Below the pieces are notes generated by a model. The model was not told the DNA's origin. It made no database searches and saw only the letters and a list, made by a program, of their open reading frames with translations. Both the position numbers and the translations under genes were made by a program. From Haplomitrium mnioides (lineage: Eukaryota; Marchantiophyta; Haplomitriopsida; Calobryales): a stretch of 21,275 nucleotides of DNA. Shown here one piece after another: positions 9,501 through 20,142 of the stretch (position 1 is the stretch's first letter; every line of letters begins with the position of its first letter). Location of the stretch: positions 1 to 21,275 of the forward strand of contig JBNGIS010033756.1 in NCBI GenBank assembly GCA_049999725.1. Reading direction: 5' to 3'.

Positions 9501-11546
9501 TAGGTTTCAACAATGCTACCAACGTTCAATTTGACATCATTTATCACACATGTGATGAGTGGAATATATGTTGTCTTAATATTTTTGGGGCTCAATGATG
9601 CAACCAATGTTCAATTTGATGGCATGTATCACATTTGTGACGGGTGGAATATATGTTGCTTTAATGTTTTTGGGTTTCAACAATGCTACCTCGCTCAATT
9701 TGACAACATATGTACCATATGTAATTGGTGGAATGTATGTTGTCTTAATGTTTTTGGGTTTCAATAATGCTACCACATTCATATTAACAAGATATACCAC
9801 ACATACCATGGGTCCAATATATGTTGTCTTAATTTTTTTTGAGTTGAACATTACTATCAACGTTAAATTTGACAATATGTATCACACATGTGATAGGTAG
9901 AGTGTATCTTGTCTTAATGCTTTTGGGTTTTAACAATGCAACCAATGTTCGTATTGAAGACACAAATCACATATGTGATGGGTGGAATGTATATTTTTTT
10001 TAAGTTCAATATTGCCACTAATGTTCGATTTGACAGCACTTATCACATATGTGATGGGTGGCATGTATGTTTTCTTAATGTTTGGGTTTCAACAACGTAC
10101 CAACATTGAACTTGACAACACTTATCACATATATGATGGGTAGAATATATGTTGTCTTAATGTTTTGGGGTTCAACAATGTGACCAATGTTAGTTTGAAA
10201 ACAAGTATCATGAATATGATAGGTGGAATCTATGTTGTCTTAGTGTTTTTGGGTTTCAACAATGCAACCAATGTTTAATTTGACAACATGTATCATATAT
10301 GTGATGGGTAGAATGCATGCTTTATTACTGTTTTTGGGGCTAAAAAATGCCACCAACATTCAATTTGACAATATGTATCAAACATGTGATAGGTGGTATA
10401 CATATGTTTTTAATGTTTTGGGTTTCAATAATCATACTTATGTTCAATATCACAACACTAATCATATGCATGATGTGTAGAATATTTATTGTCTTAATGT
10501 TTTTGGGGTTCAAGAATACGACCAACGTTCAATTTGATAACACGTATCATACATGTGATGGGTGAAATGTATGTTGTATTAGTGCTTTTAAGTTTCAACA
10601 GTGTTTCCAATGTTCAAAATGACAACATGTGTCATGCATGTGATGGGTGGAATGTATGTTGTGTGAATGTTTTTGGGTTTCAACAATGGTACCAACGTTC
10701 AATTTGAGAGCACTTATCACACATGTGATGGGTGGAATATATATGGTCTTAACATTTTTGGAGTTCAACAATGCAACCAGCATTAAATTTGACAAAACTT
10801 ATCACATATGTGATGGATGAAATGTATGTTGTCCTACTGATTTTGGGGTTTTTAAAGTGCAACTAGTGTTAAATTTGACAATGAATATTGTGCATGTGAT
10901 AGGTAGAATGTATGTTGTTTTATTTTTTTGGGTTTCAGTAATGCAACAAATGTTCAATTTGCTAGCATGTATCACACATGTGATGGGTAGAATGTATGTT
11001 ATTTTAATGTTTTGGGGTCTAACAACGCAACCTACATTCAATTTGACATCATGTATCACACGTGCGATGGATGGAATGTATGTTTTCTTAATGATTTTGG
11101 GTTTTAACAATGCTACCACATTATATTTGACAACAATTATCAGCAATATAATGATAGGAATATATTTTTTCTAAATTTTGTTTTGGGTTCAACAATTTGA
11201 CCAATGTTAAATTTGACAGCATGTATTATGAATGTGACAGGTAGAATGCATTTGGTCTTAGGGTTTTCAGGTTTCAACAATGCCACCACATTCAATTTGA
11301 TGGCATGTATTATGTGACATATGTAATGGGTGGAATGTATGTTGGTTTTAATGTTTTTGAGTTTCAACAATGCTACCACGTTCAATTTGACAACACTCAT
11401 CACATTATAATATGGGTGGAATATATATTGTTTTAATGTTTTTGATGTTGAACAATGCAACCAATGTTAAATTTGACAACATGTATCACCCATATGAAAG
11501 ATAGGGTGCATATTGTTTTCTTGCTTTTGGGTTTTCACAATGTGAA
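6574..11546. repeat. Satellite array: about 58-60 tandem units of 84-85 bp
   Basis: Head-to-tail units follow each other without interruption for about 5 kb. Within a unit the order is TTCAACAATGCTACCAACG, TTCAATTTGACAACAC, TATCACACATGTGATGGGTG, GAATGTATGTTGTCTTAATG and TTTTTGGG. Spacing of the GGGTGGAATG block is mostly 84-85 bases (for example 6912, 6997, 7081, 7248, 7333, 7418, 7503, 7587). Irregular spacings occur near 8127-8225 (about 98), 8730-8765 (about 35) and 8850-8911 (about 61). Edge units are the most diverged, and the array fades at both ends. Units differ typically by 10-25% by eye. Open frames of 60-120 codons appear on both strands as a by-product of the low stop density of the unit; they rotate frame and are not considered genes. 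Confidence 0.97.
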
Positions 11547-12104
11547 ACCTTTCCCACAACCCTTGAGCATGCTCACCACATTAGAGCTTTGTTCTTTCGA
11601 TTCTTTTGAAGGTCTTGAAAATCAGTTGGTTTTTTTATATGACTTGAGTCGCACTTGTCCCTACTTGCATTTTGAACATCAAATTCTATTTTAAAGCATG
11701 ATTCCTAACACATGAAAAATCAAACATTGACGAGTTCATTCCTATTCTATTGTTGTTGAAGTTGTTGAAGAGCCGATACTAAGTCGATGCATATCTAAAT
11801 ACATAGCTCACACAACAATGTAGATCTAATTGTACTTCATTTCCATGACTTATGTGCTCTTTAAATTTCACAATTGTTGTCAATTTGTTTTTGTAATAGA
11901 TCCTTTGGCTTAAACTTGAGTGTCATTTGCAAAAGAGTATTGAGGATGAACAAGAACAAGATGACAAAAGAACTGAAGAGACTGACACTAGGCTAAACAA
12001 TTGGAACAAACATAAAGAACTAAAAATGAAAAGCGATTCATAAAAAAATAATCCAATAAAAAAGACAAACATGAAAAAGAACATCACACATAGCATAATT
12101 TCAC
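11547..12104. other. Flank of the second gypsy element, possible LTR (-)
   Basis: AT-rich sequence lying downstream, in minus-strand sense, of the integrase C-terminus. By position it should hold the end of that element and its 3' LTR. I cannot find a matching second LTR copy in the window, and I see no convincing polypurine tract. The open frames here (11923-12168 minus, 81 codons, mostly F/S/L) are low-complexity and not supported as genes. Confidence 0.3.
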
Positions 12105-13130
12105 CCAATTGGCATTCATTGAAGCAGAAAAATGGTTCCGTAAAGTGTCTCAAGGTTAAGATATCCATGAGTGAGAATAAAGGTGACTCGATATGGACCT
12201 GACTAGTGGGTAGTAAACTTTAAGACGAATTGAATGAATCACATATCAAAGACTAAGACTACGTCATTCACCTACAAGGATTTGTCTTTAGTGTTTCAAT
12301 CATGTCAGTCTTTGACTTGCAGTTGGTGGGCAAACCGTAAGGCACTCGCAATGACTAAGGTATCATTCAAATGTTTTAAAGTTGCGAATCGGTGCTATAA
12401 TGACTCGCAAGACTTAGCTAGTGGATGATTCCAATGTGCAACTAGGGAACTTGGATCTCAATTAGGAGCGAGGCCTCTAAACCATATACCAAATGAAAGG
12501 GAGTATAGCATGTTGTCAAAATTTTCATTGATCAATATGTCTATAAGAGAACATTGAAATGTTCATTCCAGTTTGAATATTAAGTCGAAACTATTTTTGT
12601 AAGATTTGACTTAATGATATTGTTGGTAGATTTGGTTTGTCTATTGGCCTAAGGATGGTAAGGAGTCAAAGTGCAATGACAAATAGAACATTATGTCATA
12701 AAGACGATAATAATTGTGTTTAGAAAATGTGTGCTCCAATCACAAAAAATTTTCAATGGGCACCAAATTGAGTGAGGATATGGGAATAAAGGAAGGAGGC
12801 AATAGAAGCTAAGTTATTGACTAGAAGGGTGATCACTTCAGCCCACTTTGTGACATAATTGGCGGTAGCTAAGGTGTATTGATTTCGATGATTGTGAGAA
12901 GGAGGAGCGATCTAGCCAATGAAATCAAGACCCTATTTCTCAAAGATAGACATAGGAAGAATTGACACTAGGGGAATTTCATATGCCTTCGTAGAACGAC
13001 CACTTCTTTGACAAGCATTGCATGTTCGTGTAAATTTATGGGTGTTTGCAAAAAGAGTAGGCCACCAATAGCCAAAACAAAGAATTTCATAGCGGCACAT
13101 AAGATATTATGCTACAACAAAAACTTTATT
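12105..13130 (-). pseudogene. Integrase of a second Ty3/gypsy element, heavily decayed
   Basis: Reading the minus strand from about 13130 downward across several frameshifts gives, in order: GYWWPTLFANTHKF, then CNACQRSGRSTKAYEIPL (zinc-finger CxxC at 13011-13022), then GLDFIG (first catalytic Asp at 12924-12926), NQYTLATANYVTKWAEVITL, ILTQFGA and a DxxTHFLN block. Then come YHPQANGQTKSTN, PFHLVYGLEALLLIEIQVPSL, and a C-terminal SGPYRVTFILTHGYLNLETL. The order and motifs are those of the plant gypsy integrase type that carries WGLDF(V/I)GP and PF.LVYG.EA. It differs clearly from the plus-strand element. The expected Glu of GQ.ESTN is Lys here, so the triad is broken. Many stops are present. 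Confidence 0.85.
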
Positions 13131-13149
13131 TAAAAAATAAATGGAAAAC

Positions 13150-13870
13150 TTGGAAAAGAGCCTATGTACGTCATGAGTTTGGAGTACCAATTTGAAGTTC
13201 ATGAGCACACAAGCTTCATAAACCAAACCTTATAGGAGGTTGTGATCTCTACTTTGAAGTCCAAGAAAGAAGAAGGCTTTAAGATCCACTTTGAAGTCCA
13301 TACACACATAATGTTTAGTAGTGAAAGTGGGTAAGTGCTTGGCCAGTCCAAGCATATATAGGGTTGTTGTCAATGAACAAGAGCTTGAGTTATCCTATCA
13401 CACATATGGTTTAGTAATCAAAATAGGTAAGAGCTTGAGTAGTCTATTCGCGCAATGGGTTCAAAGTCATGTATTAGAGTCAATTTATGTAAGGGATTTG
13501 GTAGTAAGGGTGCGTAGGATCTTCAACAATCTTTGCACTCGTAGGGTTTAGTAGTTAAAATACACATAGACTTCAAAAATCTATCCATGCATGGGGTTCC
13601 GAATACCACTTCAGAGTCTATACGTGCATAGGTTCAATTTTTCATGGCAAACTAGCTTAAACATCATATACTTGTATGGGGTGAGTAGTCAAGAGGCACT
13701 GTGGCTTCAATAGTCCATGTGTACATAGGGTTCTGAGTTCCACATAAGAGTCTACACATGCAAAAGGTTCTAAGTTCTGCATCATAGCTCATGCACGCAT
13801 AGAGTTTTGTAGTCCAAATGCACAATGGCTTTAGCAATCCAAGAGCACAATGCCAAAAGGTTCACTAGTT
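13150..13870 (+). repeat. Degenerate short-period repeats
   Basis: A motif of the type AGTCYAyAcrTGCATAGGGTTC recurs irregularly, about 35-50 bases apart (for example near 13295, 13343, 13616, 13711, 13750, 13787 and 13823). It resembles the CTATGCACATA-GGGCTAC motif of the array at 16040-17170 and may be a distant relative. Periodicity is loose. The open frame at 13321-13551 (+) is probably a by-product. Confidence 0.5.
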
Positions 13871-14475
13871 CAAGCACTCAAACGTTTCCACGCAATATGT
13901 AGGCAAGAGTGAATATAATAATATTTTTTACTCTTGAATGGTTTGAAAATTAAAATGAATATTGCTATTTATGTTCAAAGTACATTGAGAGATGATAATC
14001 ATCAGCTAACCATAGTTTACCTTGAAGATTCAAGTGCAAGTTGAGCTATGTCTCAACCAAAAAAGTCAATAGGGAAAAAGTACTCATATATTTTATAAAA
14101 TATTAATTGCAACACAAGTTGAAAGTATCTTAACAATAATACAATAGAAAAACATATATTTCAAAAATAGAATCATGAATGGATTCAACCACTGGATTAC
14201 ATTTCTTCCAAGTCACCTTTAGAAATTTTATCAAGATTCTTTCAGTCCACTTCAGTGTTGATCATATTGTTTGGTTCTTTTTCATCACTTGAAGAGGGAT
14301 TTCTTTCTATCTCTCATACTCAAACATGGTTGATTTGATGATTACTAGAGTGGTTTTATTAAATTGGGTTTTTTGTGTGACAAGAAAATCAAAAGAGAGA
14401 ATCATGATTTTTTTTATCTAATATATCAATATGTAATTTGTATTTGCATTTTTCTCTTATGGATGCTATTTTCTC
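13871..14475. other. AT-rich stretch, nothing recognised
   Basis: I find no repeat, open frame or motif that I can support. It lies downstream, in minus-strand sense, of the transposase-like pseudogene and could hold its 3' end. Confidence 0.5.
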
Positions 14476-15850
14476 TCAAAAGTATTGTCTAGAAAATACA
14501 TCTTGAACTTCAGAAACAAACCATTGAACAATACTTATTTTGGGTTTGGAGGTTGTTCCCTTATCAAATAACAAAACTTTGAGGACTTTTGCAATCCAAG
14601 ACATTATGCTCTTTGGGTCTAGTGATGCAACAACACAAATAAAAATTTTGGTTTTCACATTATATACATTGTTAAATTTGTGACTATATCTTGTTTGATG
14701 CGAAGCAATTTATTCTCTCACCTTAGAAGCCCTATAATGTATTGCTCGATATTGAAAAAATACACACTAAATGGGAGCCTCGTCCTCTTTTGTTGAATAT
14801 CCATTTGAGAAGGTACACCAACATTTTGAGAATTAGTACTTGAGTTTGTAGATTGTGAAGTTGGAAATGTGAATTATGTTGCAATTCCTCTTTGCTTTCT
14901 TTCAACGATGTGTACATTTTAATCTTGTGTTGGGCAAGAAAAAACTCATTCCATTACTAAATGTCAAAATCTATGAAGAGCTTGTAGCCATTCTCATTTA
15001 TATCGTATTTAATTGCAAAAACCACTTTGTGAGCACAACTTCTCTTACTTCTTTTTGAGATCATTTTACTTCAAAAAAAGCCTTTGAAGGGATCAACATT
15101 GTGCTAAGAATTTCCTTGTCCACTTTGGGTAGACACTTGAGTTGTCGAACACCATCTAGAGGTAGCCAAAATTCATCTGTTGAAAATTGCTTACTCCAAA
15201 TCTTTGCATCCGAACCTCTCAACTTTAACTTGAATTGTTGATTTAAGGCTATATCATTAGTCTTTTGAACTAAAGAATGAGGTTGTTGTAGAAATAAGCT
15301 CAAATCCCAAGTATATAGAAGAGGGGTTACTTGTGGTTTAGACTATAGAACAATTGTAGCATCTTGACACATTTCAAATGTTTTGAGAATATGTTGAACA
15401 TTTGATCAATTTGCTCATGGGTATGGCCAACCATAAGAATTCCCACTTTGACTTCTTAAAATACTTTCGTGGCAATCAATAAACAAAGATATCTAGACAA
15501 AATTGAATTCTTGCTTTTTCATGTCGTATTGTTGAGTTGAAGATGCAATGTTGGAGGCAACAATCCTTGAAACTCACATAATGTTTTGTTGAACTTTGCA
15601 ATGGTCAAGTTGGAATTATTTCTTAAGTTTCCATACGTTGAGAGGACCCTCAAAGAAAGAGTATGATTTTAAATTATAGCGCCAACAATGTGCACACCCA
15701 CCAAACAATCTTTATCAATATTCTTTGGTGATGATAGCCAATATAGAAATGTGGTTTTCTTTGATCCATACTATCAATCACAATGCCCAAATAGTCAAAC
15801 CATCATGATAACATGTTCCTTGATGGTTTGCATTGTTCTTTTTTTTTTTC
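14476..15850 (-). pseudogene. DUF7869-type transposase-like protein, core and C-terminal part
   Basis: Read on the minus strand with frameshifts, the fragments fall in the order known for this eukaryotic family (family name from memory). First YLGIVIDSMDQRK (IDSMDQ at 15761-15778), then KNIDKDCLVGVHIVGAII, then GLLPPTLHLQLNNTT with KSKN after a stop (position of the usual LQLDN...NKN; N codon at 15531-15533). Next is VGILMVGHTHEQIDQMFNIF (GHTHEQID at 15405-15428). An open frame follows at 15061-15303 (QQFKLKLRGSDAKIWSKQFS, then TDEFWLPLDGV and LPKVDKEIL). After a shift come KYDINENGYKLFIDFDI and, last, an open frame at 14476-14658 with SWIAKVLKVLLFDKG and SIVQWF, resembling a small chromatin-reader or SH3-like end. 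The three acidic positions suggest an RNase H-fold nuclease; that is inference. The Asp of LDN is Asn here. Confidence 0.72.
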
Positions 15851-16039
15851 ATTTGTTTATCAAGATGAAGAAACATTTGGTAGTTATATTTGATTAGAAC
15901 ACAAAATAAAAAATATATATATTAATAATTTTAGGAAAGAGGTATTTCAAGTCAAAATCAGAAAAGAAGCTCAGAGTAGTATCTTACACACAAAGGATTG
16001 CAAAGATAAACTAGAAATTTTTAATATAGAAGGCACAAA
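15851..16039. other. AT-rich spacer with homopolymer runs
   Basis: Contains a T11 run at about 15839-15849 at its edge and an AAAATATATATATT stretch near 15910. I see no gene or repeat unit that I can support. Confidence 0.4.
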
Positions 16040-17170
16040 AGAAAAATGAACCCTTTTGCACTTTGAGTCTAAAGATGGAAGGTGGCTAGAAACCACAATA
16101 CTAACTGTGTAATTACTATGAAACTAAAGAAGAAATAAACTTTGTATGTTCAAGAAGTCCCAAGCATGCAAGAGGTTACCAACAACAACAATGAATCCAA
16201 AGCGTGCATCGAGTCTATTGCATGCAAGGAGTTCAGGCTTTAATTGCTCTTAAACTCTATAAGTACATGCATTTCAAACAATGAAAACAATTGTAGTGTG
16301 TATTTGGACTCAAAGAATGCTCGTGGTGAGAAACAAAAACAACATATCTTAGACTAGGTTTGAGTTCTAGACATGTTTGAGTCTACAATCAATATAGAAT
16401 CCCTTGCACTCTTGGACATTAGTCATGCAAGGAGTTAAGAACAATATCAACAAGTTAAAAGGTCCACTTAGACTCTTGAACGCACAAGGTTACAATCAAC
16501 AATTACAAACATTATGCATAGATCAAATCTAAGCATGCAAAGTGTTGCAAACCATAATAACAAATCCTAATCTTATTGAGAGCTTCAAACAACAATAAGG
16601 AACTTGTTTTTAACATGGACTCTAGACATGCATAGAGTGACAAGATATAACAATGAACCCTTTGCATAGTTAGGGCTACAAATAATAATAAGTTAGTTTT
16701 TAGACTCATAAACTTTATGTGTGTATATAGTTTAAAGCAACAACAACAAACCCTATGCACATAAAAGGCTATAAACAAAACTAACAAATCCTAAATGCGT
16801 AGAGACTCTATGCACATATAGGGTTGCAACCATTAATAATGAACCCTATTTGGGTATAGGGCTACAAAAAACAATAACGAATCCTCTACACTTAGAGACT
16901 CTATATGCATATAAGGCTACAAAGAACAACAACAAATCCTCTACGATCAAAGATTCTATATGCATATAAAGCTACAAAGAACAATAACAAATACTTTCAA
17001 CTCAAAAGCTCTAAATGCACATAAGGTTGGGGAAAAAAAAAAAGGCTACAAAACAAAAATATTGATTTCTGTGCAAGTTTGGACTTTTTATACAACAAAG
17101 GTAAAAATAAAAAATAGAAAATCTTTTGCGTGCTTGTTCTTCAATAATGTGCATAGTTGAAAACAAGAAA
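16040..17170 (+). repeat. Degenerate tandem array, about 55-bp unit
   Basis: The best units are at 16753, 16846, 16901, 16956 and 17011, spaced 55 bases apart except for one shortened step (38 bases, 16808-16846). Each shows CTATATGCATATAAGGCTAC, then AAAGAACAACAACAAATCCT, then CTACACTTAGAGA or a variant. Toward lower coordinates the units decay (GACATGCATAGAGTGACAAG; AAGCATGCAAGAGGTTACC) but are still visible to about 16040. About 18-20 units are estimated by length. The array lies between the two parts of the transposase-like pseudogene, so it may be an expanded intron or an insertion. Confidence 0.8.
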
Positions 17171-17333
17171 AACAAATCATGAGCGTTAATATCTCTTGCT
17201 TGTTTGGAAAATTCTAAGCACACTAAATTCAAATAGTATATTAGATAAAGAATATGAAAAATGACACAACAATACTAAACAACAAAAGCCAAAGCATTTT
17301 TTAGCCTTTGTAACACTCCAAAATGGATCTCTT

Positions 17334-17798
17334 CTAATGCTTTGTAAAACCAAAGAAGCTTATAATACAATCAAGATCCTTTTTTTCCAAATAAGTTGAA
17401 TAATAGTCATATACTTCATATTTGGAAAACTTATTAGGCAAATTATATATCTTATGAGGTGGTATTCTCTTACAGCGTCTTTGAAAAAAATTATCCATCC
17501 ACTCACATGTAAATACCTCTCTTGCAAATAAATCATTCTTTCTAAAAGTGCCTCTAGAATGTGCACTTTTTAGTTCTTGTATCCTTTTGATTCTACCATT
17601 CCTCATGGAAAATATAACTTGAAAAACAACTGCTACTGAGCTCTTGTTTGATATCACTTTGAAGAATTTTTTTTTCAAATTTCTGGTTCGAAAATTATGT
17701 TTTTTATAGTTGTGAATTTTTGTATAAAAAAAAGTCTTAAACCTGAAATTTGCTTTATTCAGATACTTATTGTATTTTAGAAAAAACTTCTCACTCAA
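17334..17798 (-). pseudogene. Probable N-terminal part of the DUF7869-type transposase-like gene
   Basis: The longest uninterrupted minus-strand frame outside the satellite and integrase (154 codons), notable in DNA this AT-rich. The first 55 codons are lysine/phenylalanine-rich and may be intron or chance. The second half looks protein-like: VFQVIFSMRNGRIKRIQELK, SRGTFRKN, FTCEWMDNFFQRRCKRIPPH, LPNKFSKYEVYDYYSTYL. This resembles the region that in this family precedes the core: a VC..FL...gis..Ri..l block, an RG...N block, a W...F....P.H segment and a VYd.Y segment. The assignment is weaker than for the core part. It is in the same orientation, 1.5 kb upstream of the core in gene sense, with the 55-bp array between. 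An unrelated lone exon is the alternative. Confidence 0.45.
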
Positions 17799-18306
17799 TA
17801 TTTAGCAAAAAAAAAGTACAAATAAAAATATTGTATTATAGTAAGATAAGCATACTAGAGAGAATGTTGAAAAAAAACATGTTAAACTTAAATTACCATA
17901 TTCTAATGTTTTCTTATAATTTTTGAAAGATTTATAAGATACAAAATCCTAAAACATTTACAAGAAAAATTTCCAAAAAAAAATAATGTTGTTGCAAACA
18001 TTAATATATAAATCTATAATATGCTAAGATTTTCTTTGAGCTTTTATTTACTTACGAAATAGATTAAAACAAAAAAAAAGAGCTATGCTTGTACAAACTT
18101 CAAGTTTGCATATCTTGAAAACATGATGTCTTTCACTAAAATCAATTCGACACTCCTATGCATTATACAATCAATTACTTGCAACTATAACAAATGAATT
18201 TCCAAAATAAAATCACAAAAAATGACTCATATATAGAATAATAACGTAACTCAAGATTGTAATAAATGTAATATGGAGATAACCAAAAAACAAAAAAACT
18301 CACGAA
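17799..18306. other. Very AT-rich spacer, nothing recognised
   Basis: Dominated by A- and T-runs. I see no open frame above chance, no repeat unit and no domain. It separates the transposase-like fragments from the methyltransferase-like copies. Confidence 0.5.
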
Positions 18307-19420
18307 GGAATGTAATTAATGCAAAAAATATAAATTGATTGAATGGAAACATCAATGGTACCATAGACTTCCTTGCTTAATTTTATAAAAGGCAAGAATT
18401 TTTATTCAAAAATCAATTATTGAAAGGAAAGAGATCGTCAAGCAAGTACTTAATAACTTTTACCTTGAATATTATCAGAATCAAAGATCCTTTACTGAAA
18501 TAAAAGAAACCGTACACAATATATTTATTTTAAAAGAAACACTTTATTATATACAAAATATACATCAGACTCCATGTTCAACTTCAGTCTTGCCCTCTTC
18601 AGAGGAATGGTCTCATCCAAATCAATGGACTTAGAAGCTTGGGCATCTCCAACCGCAAAGGAATCTTGTTGAGACTTTCCAATTCCCAAAATAGCTATAG
18701 AATCATCAAAGGATCAGAAACACCAAAAGGAACATGCTTTTGATGATATGTATATACTCTCTGGGACTCAGTGACTTCGGATGGAAAAGACGCCATCATC
18801 AAAACTCTTTATGGAATATAGATGGATTGACATCTATCATATTCTACAACTACATAGTTTTGCATTAACTTGAGAGCACATACAAGACATGTGCCCAATC
18901 TAGAGAAAAGATCAAGGATCCAATCTTACTTGAAAGGCAAATAGTTGATTAAGAAATTCTACAAAGTGTGCATCATTTGGTAAACATTCACAAGAGCATC
19001 ATCTCCTAGATGTTTTAATTTGACTGAAATGACTAGACAACTAAAAATGCTCCACATTATTTGTTGAAAACAGCCAATTGCATCTTCAAATTGCAAGTTG
19101 AAGAGCTTCATGCTCTGCTTTCTCTTCTTTGTCTAATAGCTAACAGTCTAGTACCTGTGGGCGTATGCAATTTTGGGACCACTCGAATGATGTGATTAAC
19201 TTAAATATTAAAAAAAATAATAATCAAAACATAGCTTACTAGATATTGTGGTCCATCGCACAACAAACTTCCAAAATTGCATCTTTGACGATGTTGAATT
19301 GTTGTGAGGAATGAATTATAACAAATGACCAAAAATCCAAAGTGCTAATTACTGCAAAAAGTAGTTGCTACTTTGAACCAAGAATTGCTACAAGGTTCAT
19401 GTTTCCTTTTTTGCTCTCAA
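18307..19420 (-). pseudogene. Copy A of a DNA methyltransferase-like gene, decayed, motif IV exon deleted
   Basis: A paralogous copy of the gene at 19958-21275. Minus-strand reading starts near 19362 with FWSFVIIHSSQQFNIVKDAI and ends an exon at a GTAAGC donor (19234-19239). The second exon carries HSSGPKIAYAHRY, MKLFNLQFEDAIG, KHLGDDALVNVYQ, and then motif I as DWILDLFSRLGTCLVCALKL (Asp-Trp at 18920-18925). VVEYD and RVLMMASFPSEVTESQRVY follow, then after a frameshift GIGKSQQDSF and LDETIPLKRARLKLN. At least four in-frame stops and several shifts are present. Relative to copy B, about 230 bases holding the DIPY motif are missing, joined at about 19358-19362. A minus-strand AATAAA lies at 18543-18548, as in copy B. 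Confidence 0.72.
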
Positions 19421-19957
19421 AAATCAATTTTGTAATTTGGGCATCAAAAATCATGATTTTCACGCTAGTAATATTTGTTTAAAAAAAATGTAATTATATA
19501 TATCAAAATAGCTCACTTTGAGTGCATAATGTATTGAAAACGAATTTTCTTATGAGTATTTCAACAATATTACATCTAGAAATTCATCTTTCAAAAGCAT
19601 GAATATCAACAAACAAATAATGTAGAAACATTTATACGATATTTGTTGTTAAATATTTTCAAAAATAATAATGATATCTGTAATTTGAAAATTTGATTAA
19701 AACATTCAAAATTTATATGAAAAAAACTTTTAAAAATATCCTGAAGTGTTGGTGTAAGAGGATTGTTGAAGCAAATATTCAAAAAGATTGTTGAAGCCTA
19801 TGCCCGCATGGACAACTCAGGCCCAAGTATAAACACACTTTGTTTGAAAGATACTTGCGCATAGGGACAACTACAGCTAACTCAAGCTTGATTAATTGAA
19901 GCCCATGCCTGAATAAACATATGAACAGATCTAGGACTATTGAATAATTGGAAGCAG
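19421..19957. other. Spacer between the two methyltransferase-like copies
   Basis: AT-rich. If the duplication is head to tail, this should match sequence just right of the window and hold upstream parts of copy A; I recognise no domain. A loose repeat of the type GAAGCCYATGCCYG...ACAACT occurs at about 19795-19910. The minus-strand open frame at 19779-20024 is low-complexity (F, L) and not convincing. Confidence 0.4.
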
Positions 19958-20136
19958 GGAATGTAGAAGGTCGTCTAAGAAGAAACAAAAAATGAAAAAA
20001 GAAAGTGAACTTCCATGCCATCATAAACTTCTTCGCTAATTTTCAAAAAAACCAAATCGTTTTGTTCAAAAACCAAAATGGATTGGGAGTGCAACAAGTT
20101 GAAACTTTAGAAAATAAAACTTTGTGAAGAAAATAC

Positions 20137-20142
20137 TTTATT
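20137..20142 (-). terminator. Polyadenylation signal AATAAA downstream of copy B
   Basis: TTTATT on the plus strand reads AATAAA on the minus strand, about 16 bases after the stop codon of the last exon. Copy A keeps AATAAA at 18543-18548. Conservation in both copies is suggestive, although AT-rich DNA makes chance hits common. Confidence 0.4.

Noticed and set aside
6611-11460. Many open frames of 60-121 codons on both strands, with a recurring peptide of the type MYVVLMFLGFNNATNVQFDN
   Set aside because: They follow the 84-85 bp satellite period, rotate through frames, occur on both strands and lack splice, start or family evidence. They reflect the low stop density of the unit.
6574-11546. 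CRISPR-like array
   Set aside because: There are no short repeats with unique spacers. The whole unit is repeated head to tail, and the context is eukaryotic.
11923-12168. 81-codon minus-strand frame rich in Phe, Leu and Ser
   Set aside because: Its first part overlaps the C-terminal tail of the minus-strand integrase in a different frame, and the rest is low complexity.
19779-20024. 81-codon minus-strand frame between the methyltransferase-like copies
   Set aside because: It is low-complexity, overlaps the start of the duplicated block, and has no counterpart in the other copy.
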